DNA of 9,630 nucleotides, taken from contig JAUXMA010000035.1 of NCBI GenBank assembly GCA_030623425.1, positions 1 to 9,630 on the forward strand. The letters are read 5' to 3'. The notes beneath the pieces were generated by a model that saw nothing but the letters and a program-made list of their open reading frames with translations, was not told where the DNA came from and did no database searches. Source of the DNA: Rhodospirillaceae bacterium. Lineage in GTDB: Bacteria; Pseudomonadota; Alphaproteobacteria; Rhodospirillales; 2-02-FULL-58-16. Each line of letters begins with the position of its first letter. The first letter of the stretch is position 1. The translations under genes were made by a program, and so were the position numbers. Of this stretch, positions 5,253-9,630 are shown piece by piece.

Positions 5253-6755
5253 CTAGCCCTGTGCGAACGAAATCCCTTGGGCGAGCGGCAGGTCATTGGA
5301 ATAGTTGACGGTGTTGGTGGCCCGGCGCATGTAGTTCTTCCAGGCGTCCGAACCGGCCTCGCGGCCGCCGCCCGTCTCCTTCTCGCCGCCAAAGGCGCCG
5401 CCGATCTCGGCGCCGCTGGGGCCGATGTTGACGTTGGCGATGCCGCAGTCGCTGCCCTCGGCCGACAGGAAAATCTCGGCTTCGCGGAGGTCGGTGGTGA
5501 AGATGCTCGACGACAACCCCTGCGGCACGCGGTTGTGGATGGCGATGGCTTCCTTGAGGTCCCGGTATTTCATCACGTAGAGAACGGGAGCGAAGGTTTC
5601 CTCGGCCACGGTAGCGGTCTGTTCCGGCATCTCGACGATGGCCGGATTGACGTAGCAGGCGTCCGGATAGCGGTCCTCGAGGACCCGCTCCCCTCCGAAC
5701 ACGGTTCCGCCCTCGCCGGCCGCCCTGGCAAGCACGTCGCGCATGGCCTCGCAAACGGCCGTTTCGATGAGTGGGCCGACGAGGCTCTCGGCGTCCAGGG
5801 GATCGCCGATGGCAATTGTCCGGTAAGCTTTCTTGAGACGGGGAACGAGGTCGTCGTGGATGTCCTCGTGCACGATCAGGCGGCGAAGCGTGGTGCAGCG
5901 CTGACCGGCGGTTGCGACGGCGGCGAACAGGATCGCCGGCACCGCCAGATCGAGATCGGCCGACGGTGCCACGATCATCGCGTTGTTGCCGCCGAGTTCC
6001 AAAAGCGCCCGGCCGAAGCGCGCCGCCACCCGTGGCCCGACGGCGCCGCCCATGCGGCAGCTGCCGGTGGCGCTGATCAGCTTGAGCCGGCGGTCGTCGA
6101 CCAAGCGCTCGCCGATACCGCGGCCGCCGATCACCACCAGGGAGAGCCCTCGCGGCGCCTCGCCGAAGCGCGCCAGCGCCTTGCCGAACAGGGCCTGGCA
6201 GGCGAGCGCCGTGAGCGGTGTCTTTTCGGAAGGCTTCCACACCACCGGATCGCCGCAGACCACGGCCAAGGCGAAGTTCCACGCCCATACGGCGACCGGG
6301 AAGTTGAAGGCGGTGATCACGCCGACGGGACCCAGCGGATGCCAGGTCTCCATCATCCGGTGTCCGGGCCGCTCGCAGGCGATGGTGAGACCGTAAAGCT
6401 GGCGCGACAGGCCGACGGCGAAGTCGCAGATATCGATCATCTCCTGGACCTCGCCCAAGCCTTCCCGCAGAATTTTCCCGCATTCCACGCTCACCAGTCT
6501 GCCCAGCGGGTCTTTCAGCGCCCTCAGTTGCTCGCCGAAAAGGCGAATGAGTTCACCGCGCCTGGGCGCCGGCACCCGCCGCCATTCCAGGAAGGCGTCG
6601 TCGGCAAGGGCGACCTTGTTCTCCACGTCGGCGGGGGAATCCGTCCTTAGCCTGGCGATCTCGGCGCCATCCATGGGCGAACGAACGATAAGGTCGCCTT
6701 TCGCAAGGGCTCGGGCGTTGACGCCAAGGATGCCGAACAGTTCATTAATTTCCAT
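5253..6755 (-). CDS. ALDH7-type aldehyde dehydrogenase (antiquitin / aminoadipate-semialdehyde dehydrogenase-like)
   Basis: An NAD(P)-dependent aldehyde dehydrogenase of 500 residues, the usual family length. Catalytic residues are visible: Asn151 (FNFP), Lys174 (WKPSEKTP), Glu253 (LELGGN), Cys287 (GQRCTT) and Glu387 (EETFAP). The C-terminal block GGGREAGSDAWKNYMRRATN, followed by TVNYS, is diagnostic of the ALDH7 (antiquitin) group. Members oxidise alpha-aminoadipic semialdehyde/piperideine-6-carboxylate in lysine catabolism (bacterial AmaB/Pcd) or related semialdehydes. No lysine-degradation gene is beside it, so the exact substrate is an inference. The frame continues upstream to 6872, but the ATG at 6755 is preferred: it is preceded by GAGGA at a suitable distance, and the upstream residues are not ALDH-like. 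It is transcribed in the same direction as the DUF465 gene 171 bp upstream. Confidence 0.92.
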   Translation of the reverse strand: MEINELFGILGVNARALAKGDLIVRSPMDGAEIARLRTDSPADVENKVALADDAFLEWRRVPAPRRGELIRLFGEQLRALKDPLGRLVSVECGKILREGLGEVQEMIDICDFAVGLSRQLYGLTIACERPGHRMMETWHPLGPVGVITAFNFPVAVWAWNFALAVVCGDPVVWKPSEKTPLTALACQALFGKALARFGEAPRGLSLVVIGGRGIGERLVDDRRLKLISATGSCRMGGAVGPRVAARFGRALLELGGNNAMIVAPSADLDLAVPAILFAAVATAGQRCTTLRRLIVHEDIHDDLVPRLKKAYRTIAIGDPLDAESLVGPLIETAVCEAMRDVLARAAGEGGTVFGGERVLEDRYPDACYVNPAIVEMPEQTATVAEETFAPVLYVMKYRDLKEAIAIHNRVPQGLSSSIFTTDLREAEIFLSAEGSDCGIANVNIGPSGAEIGGAFGGEKETGGGREAGSDAWKNYMRRATNTVNYSNDLPLAQGISFAQG

Positions 6756-6881
6756 GTTCCGATCCTCGCCGCGCCGGCATGTCGTCGCCGGTGCGCCAAA
6801 GTGTCGGTGCCGCCTTGCTGGATATGCCGAAAGGAGGAAACAAAGGGTAGCGGAAACTTCTCGCCGCCGCAAAGCGTTGGC

Positions 6882-6913
6882 AAAAACGCAAACCGGCGCG
6901 CCGCGTTCGCGGC
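6882..6913 (-). terminator. Possible terminator after the minus-strand DUF465 gene
   Basis: Read on the minus strand, a short hairpin (GCCGC-GAAC-GCGGC, 6913-6900) and an alternative AACGC/GCGTT stem (6907-6903 with 6889-6885) are followed by T5 (6886-6882). The stem is broken by an internal loop and only one version abuts the T run, so efficiency is doubtful. It starts 13 bp past the DUF465 stop. Confidence 0.33.
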
Positions 6914-6926
6914 CTGTTCATGTTTG

Positions 6927-7094
6927 TTATTGGGAAGCGAGACTGGCGAGCTCGTCCTTGATCCGAAGTTTTTGTTTTTTGAGGGTGCTGATTTCAAGGT
7001 CGTTGGGAAGGGGACGGCTGGTTTCTTTTTCGATGGCGTCTTCAAGAGCACGATGTTTGGACTTAAGGGACTCGATACGCTCGTCAAGACTCAT
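6927..7094 (-). CDS. Small DUF465 (YdcH-like) coiled-coil protein
   Basis: A 55-residue protein, below common length cut-offs. It reads MSLDERIESLKSKHRALEDA and continues with EKETSRPLPN, a middle LEISTLKKQKLRIKDEL and a short end. This matches the DUF465/YdcH pattern: an N-terminal helix with KH..L, a central E..RP.P segment and the 'I..LKK.KL.IKDE' helix. It probably forms a two-helix hairpin or coiled coil; the family has no settled function. The ATG at 7094 is preceded by AAGGA at normal spacing, which supports translation. A second family member lies back to back on the other strand. It could share a transcript with the aldehyde dehydrogenase downstream if the terminator between them is weak. 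Confidence 0.88.
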   Translation of the reverse strand: MSLDERIESLKSKHRALEDAIEKETSRPLPNDLEISTLKKQKLRIKDELASLASQ

Positions 7095-7147
7095 GGCAGA
7101 TTCCTTCCATTCAAGTAGAGAGAGTGAATATCTCGCCTCGAAACACC

Positions 7148-7153
7148 ATCATA
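7148..7153 (-). promoter_or_regulatory. Possible -10 box for the minus-strand DUF465 gene
   Basis: TATGAT on the minus strand followed by GG.G.TTTC, 53 bp upstream of the 7094 start codon. A very similar block sits in mirror position before the plus-strand DUF465 gene. No good -35 box is seen, so this rests on the -10 match and the symmetry. Confidence 0.25.
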
Positions 7154-7268
7154 CCTCAACAACCCCGAAAAATCCAGGAAATGGGCCTCGGCGCGGCGCG
7201 GCAAGCGACTTCCGGGCCGGCGCCAAGAGACCCCGTCATCGGCCATACCGCTTCTTTCAAGAATTTGT

Positions 7269-7274
7269 TATGAT
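7269..7274 (+). promoter_or_regulatory. Possible -10 box for the plus-strand DUF465 gene
   Basis: TATGAT followed by GGGGCTTTC, 49 bp upstream of the ATG at 7324. It resembles the block upstream of the divergent paralogue. A -35 box at 17 bp spacing is poor (TACCGC). Confidence 0.25.
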
Positions 7275-7323
7275 GGGGCTTTCATCCGATAGGGCATTCA
7301 GGAGCCGTCGCCGAGCGAGGTAA

Positions 7324-7524
7324 ATGGAAGAAATCGACTCCCTCAAGGCAAAGCTCGCGGAACTGAGGTCCGAGCATCGCGATCTCGACGAAGTGATCGC
7401 CCGCATCTCCGAGAATGGAGTCTACAACCAGCTGCAGGTGCAGCGGCTGAAAAAACGCAAACTGGCGCTGAAAGACCAGATCACCCGGTTGGAAAACCAG
7501 TTGCTGCCCGACATCATCGCCTGA
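7324..7524 (+). CDS. Small DUF465 (YdcH-like) coiled-coil protein, second copy
   Basis: A 66-residue, strongly charged helical protein. It contains LKAKLAELRSEHRDLDEVIA (7-26) and LQVQRLKKRKLALKDQITRLE (37-57), the two helices of DUF465: an 'L...H..LD..I' first helix and an 'LKK.KL.LKD.I..LE' second helix. It lacks the RP.P linker of the neighbouring copy and has SENGVYNQ there instead, so the two are divergent paralogues, not a fresh duplication. GAGCGAGG just before the ATG provides a ribosome-binding site. It converges on the degenerate-GGDEF gene with 35 bp between stops. Function is unknown for the family. Confidence 0.87.
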   Translation: MEEIDSLKAKLAELRSEHRDLDEVIARISENGVYNQLQVQRLKKRKLALKDQITRLENQLLPDIIA

Positions 7525-7559
7525 CCCACCGTGCCGCCCTGTCGCCAAGGCCAGCGGTC

Positions 7560-8330
7560 TTACCCGCCGCCCGTACCGCCGCCGCCGGCTTTACGCCGGG
7601 CCAGCAAGTCGCGGTTGGCGGCATCGATGATCTCCTCGGGGCTGTCGCCGGCGGCGATGGCGTGGAGGCCGAAAGCCGCCTCAAGTTCAAGACCGACGCC
7701 CCGCCAGGAGAACGGTTGCCTTTCGATGGCGGCGGTGAGGTCGCGGGCTTTTGCCAAAGCGGTCTCGCTATCGGCAAGGGTCAAGACGATACCGAAAACG
7801 TTGCCGTCGAGGTAGCCGATGGCGTCGCTGGCGCGGAGGCCTTGACGGAGGATCGTGGCGGCATGTCTCAGCGCCTCTTCCGCCGCCAAATGGCCCAGTT
7901 CGTCGCCGATAGCATCGATGGCGCGGATGCGGATATAGACAAAGCTGTTGGCGGTTTCCGCCCGTTCGGCGATGAGCTGGTGACGCGAAAGTTCCCGCAT
8001 CAGGCCGCGCCGGCTTTTCACCGGCAAAAAGGAATGGCTGTCGGCGGCCTCCTCCAGATAGGCGACATGGGCACGAAAATGCTCCAGTTGCTGGCGCTGA
8101 TGGTCGAACTCATGCAGGATATCGGTGATGGCTTCCTGCACCTTGGGCGTCATCTCCGCCGCCGGAATGCCCATGATGAAGGCGACATCGGAGACGCTCT
8201 CGCGGCGCGGCGGCCGCGGCGGCTTCGGCGGCGGCCTGCGGTCCTGTTCAGGTGGCGCCTGCCCTTGCCCGCCTTTGGTGTCGGCGGCGTTGATCGGGCT
8301 GATGGCGCTCATTTTATCGACGTCTACCAC
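7560..8330 (-). CDS. Degenerate GGDEF-domain protein with proline-rich N-terminus
   Basis: A 256-residue cytoplasmic protein with no signal peptide or membrane segment. The order is a Pro/Arg-rich disordered stretch (about 18-45), a helical/coiled-coil segment (about 62-97), and a GGDEF-like domain (about 98-248). The domain keeps the helix ending in GH (GDELGH, 142-147), EEALRHAA and LRASDAIGYL. The cyclase residues are gone: the GGDEF motif is DGNVF (175-179), the LTGLPNR-like lead is FLPVKSR, and the metal-binding Asp pair falls on Arg in YIRIRAID. It should therefore not make cyclic di-GMP; a GTP-binding, c-di-GMP-effector or scaffold role is inference. A GTG start at 8330 is chosen because GGAAAG precedes it at fitting distance; the in-frame ATG at 8312 has no ribosome-binding site. 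It is divergent from purE. The C-terminal tail is glycine-rich. Confidence 0.75.
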   Translation of the reverse strand: MVDVDKMSAISPINAADTKGGQGQAPPEQDRRPPPKPPRPPRRESVSDVAFIMGIPAAEMTPKVQEAITDILHEFDHQRQQLEHFRAHVAYLEEAADSHSFLPVKSRRGLMRELSRHQLIAERAETANSFVYIRIRAIDAIGDELGHLAAEEALRHAATILRQGLRASDAIGYLDGNVFGIVLTLADSETALAKARDLTAAIERQPFSWRGVGLELEAAFGLHAIAAGDSPEEIIDAANRDLLARRKAGGGGTGGG

Positions 8331-8407
8331 GGCTTTCCGCTTTCACCATTTACGCCTTTGAGGCTAACACTCCAGCCGTCGCGAAAAAAGCGATTCCGGG
8401 CGCCGCC

Positions 8408-8436
8408 TTGGCGATCGCGGCGTCAATCCATATAAT
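8408..8436 (+). promoter_or_regulatory. purE promoter, sigma-70 type
   Basis: TTGGCG (8408-8413) and a perfect TATAAT (8431-8436) are separated by exactly 17 bp. Transcription would start near 8443, giving a leader of about 38 nt before the purE ATG at 8481. It is the clearest promoter in the window. Confidence 0.7.
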
Positions 8437-8480
8437 TGTCGCTTTTTTCCATCCCGCCTCAAGACAAGGAACCGCTTTTG

Positions 8481-8972
8481 ATGACCAACGCCGCCCCCAC
8501 CGTCGGCATAATCATGGGCAGCCGGTCCGACTGGCCGATCATGCGCCACGCCGCCGAAACCCTCGACAAGCTGGGGGTGTCTTCGGAAACCCGCGTCATC
8601 TCCGCCCACAGGACGCCGAAACGCCTGGAGGAATACGCCACCGGCGCCCAGGGGCGGGGCCTGAAAGTGCTCATCGCCGGCGCCGGCATGGCCGCCGCTC
8701 TGCCCGGCGCGGCGGCGGCGCTGACTCCGTTGCCGGTACTGGGCGTACCCATGGAAAGCAAACTCTTGGGCGGCCTCGGCGCGCTCCTGTCGATGGTGCA
8801 GATGCCTTCCGGCGTGCCCGTCGGAACGCTCGGCGTCGGCAAAGCCGGCGCCGTCAACGCCGCTTTGCTGGCGGCCGCCATTGTCGCCCTTGGCGACGAG
8901 ACCGTCGCCGCCGCCCTCGACGAATTCCGCGCCGGGCAGACGGCCGGCGTCGCCGCCGTTCCCGACGAGTGA
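8481..8972 (+). CDS. purE: PurE, N5-carboxyaminoimidazole ribonucleotide mutase (class I), atypical active-site loop
   Basis: PurE converts N5-CAIR to CAIR in de novo purine synthesis, normally after PurK. The 163-residue product shows the class I signature: [13 protein letters not shown] (9-21), SAHRTP (41-46, with the catalytic His43), LIAGAG (64-69), LPVLGVP (84-90) and [14 protein letters not shown] (104-117), then [13 protein letters not shown] (120-132). Two differences stand out: 'AGAGGAAHLPGM' of E. coli reads [12 protein letters not shown] here, so the residue matching E. coli His75 is Ala73, and the Asp of 'GVDSL' is Gly100. The ATG at 8481 is chosen for AAGGA 10 bp upstream and for family length; the frame is open back to a TTG at 8436, which lies in the promoter. 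No purK follows, although the pair is often adjacent. The function call is good; full activity is less sure. Confidence 0.88.
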   Translation: MTNAAPTVGIIMGSRSDWPIMRHAAETLDKLGVSSETRVISAHRTPKRLEEYATGAQGRGLKVLIAGAGMAAALPGAAAALTPLPVLGVPMESKLLGGLGALLSMVQMPSGVPVGTLGVGKAGAVNAALLAAAIVALGDETVAAALDEFRAGQTAGVAAVPDE

Positions 8973-9008
8973 AAACACCTCGCCGGCGGCAAGTGAACAG
9001 TGTCAGGG

Positions 9009-9630
9009 TTAAGCGTGCTTCTCGCCCGCCATGCGCGGCGGCGCCGGCCACGGCGGGCAGGTCAGTTTGCGGGCCAGCTTCGCTCGCCACGCGGGGATTT
9101 TCATAACCCCGGCGAGGCGGCGGTCGAGAAAACCCCAGGTTTCGGCGAAGCCGTCCGAATCATCGCCCAGCCAGTAAAGCAGCGTCGCCGTGTAGACCGC
9201 GAGCAACAGGCCGCGCTTGCTATAGTAATTGAAATCGGCCGAGGTGTCGCCGGCGGCGTACCAGATGGCGTCGACGGTTTTGCAAGTCATCTTCGCCGCC
9301 GCCACGGCGTGGCCAGGCAGCGCCAGGAAGGTAAGCAGCCTCCGCACCGCCTCGCGGTGAGCGCCCAAGGCTTGCAAGCGTAGGCGCACGCCCGCCGCCA
9401 CCCGCTCGCGCACCCGCATGGATTCCATATCCAAACGGTCCAGTTCGGCCAGCATTCGCCGGTCGGCGTAATCGGCGAATCGTTCGGCGGCTTGCAGCGC
9501 GCCGTAGGGAAAGGCGCGTAGCGCCCTGTCAGGGGGCAAGCCCAAATCGGCGGCGCCCAGTTTCAGGGCCTTCATCGTCCAACCGTCGAAGGGAACGTGC
9601 GCCAAGGCGGCGAGGAGGATTTCATCCTCG
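9009..9630 (-). CDS. coq9: COQ9-family protein, ubiquinone biosynthesis (5' end outside the window)
   Basis: The frame runs off the right edge; 206 codons plus the TAA are visible, beginning EDEILLAALAHVPFDGWT. COQ9 proteins have a TetR-like helical fold that binds lipid and, in mitochondria, presents ubiquinone precursors to the hydroxylase COQ7. Diagnostic blocks are HVPFDGWT..AL..GA, DAIWYAAGD.S.DFN.Y and YYSKRGLLLAVYTATLLYWL, then DDSDGF..TW.FLDRRL..VM. A start can be read from a TTG at 9605, but the residues before it continue the family pattern, so that TTG is internal. The bacterial members are also known as rpsU-divergent proteins, so rpsU may lie just beyond the window. It converges on purE with 36 bp between stops. 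Confidence 0.9.
   Translation of the reverse strand, partial: EDEILLAALAHVPFDGWTMKALKLGAADLGLPPDRALRAFPYGALQAAERFADYADRRMLAELDRLDMESMRVRERVAAGVRLRLQALGAHREAVRRLLTFLALPGHAVAAAKMTCKTVDAIWYAAGDTSADFNYYSKRGLLLAVYTATLLYWLGDDSDGFAETWGFLDRRLAGVMKIPAWRAKLARKLTCPPWPAPPRMAGEKHA

Noticed and set aside
5277..6650. Long plus-strand open frame opposite the aldehyde dehydrogenase
   Set aside because: Composition artefact opposite a gene with intact catalytic residues.
8436..8480. TTG start extending PurE by 15 residues
   Set aside because: It would begin at the last base of the -10 box, upstream of the likely transcription start; the ATG at 8481 has a ribosome-binding site.
1..9630. CRISPR array, tRNA or rRNA genes, prophage or defence genes
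   Set aside because: No regularly spaced repeats of CRISPR type, no tRNA T-loop/anticodon patterns and no phage or defence motifs were seen.

Overview
The window looks like chromosomal DNA from a GC-rich alphaproteobacterium, most plausibly of the Rhodospirillales type. The clues are an alphaproteobacterial-style BamB (lipoprotein carrying PGERISVL), a BamB-Der gene pair, a COQ9-family protein, two small DUF465 (YdcH-like) genes and a class I PurE. The taxonomic placement is inferred from gene content and codon bias, not from a marker search.

Layout, left to right. (1) 1-107: the 3' end of a MoaD/ThiS-like sulfur-carrier gene, converging on (2) der (192-1532, minus) and bamB (1549-2877, minus). 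These two are separated by 16 bp and are almost certainly one transcript, bamB first. (3) 2892-3202: a 307-bp non-coding element with 33-bp terminal inverted repeats, flanked by TA inside CTAG. It is a good candidate for an IS630/Tc1-type MITE and sits only 16 bp upstream of the bamB start codon. (4) 3204-4355: about 1.15 kb without a credible protein gene. Its left part is sharply AT-rich and holds a perfect 22-bp tandem duplication, four DnaA-box-like TGTG elements spaced 12, 11 and 11 bp, a perfect opposing DnaA box and a 13-mer resembling the E. coli oriC unwinding repeats: a strong candidate replication origin. Its right part is GC-rich and full of hairpins. It ends in a three-way-junction fold closed on a T5 run, whose wobble pairs point to a plus-strand RNA. 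(5) pdxY (4356-5201, plus), pyridoxal kinase. (6) An ALDH7/antiquitin-type aldehyde dehydrogenase (5253-6755, minus). (7) Two DUF465 genes back to back (6927-7094 minus; 7324-7524 plus). (8) A protein with a degenerate GGDEF domain (7560-8330, minus), divergent from (9) purE (8481-8972, plus), which has a clear sigma-70-type promoter. (10) The C-terminal part of a COQ9-family gene (9009-9630, minus, running off the right edge).

Most genes are unconnected housekeeping functions: ribosome assembly GTPase, outer-membrane assembly, vitamin B6 salvage, semialdehyde oxidation, purine synthesis and ubiquinone synthesis. The most interesting part is 2880-4360, where a MITE-like element, a candidate origin and a possible structured RNA lie together between the bamB-der operon and pdxY. 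bamB-der and pdxY both point away from this region, as expected if replication starts there. A second point of interest is PurE, which lacks a histidine normally conserved in class I enzymes and has no purK next to it.
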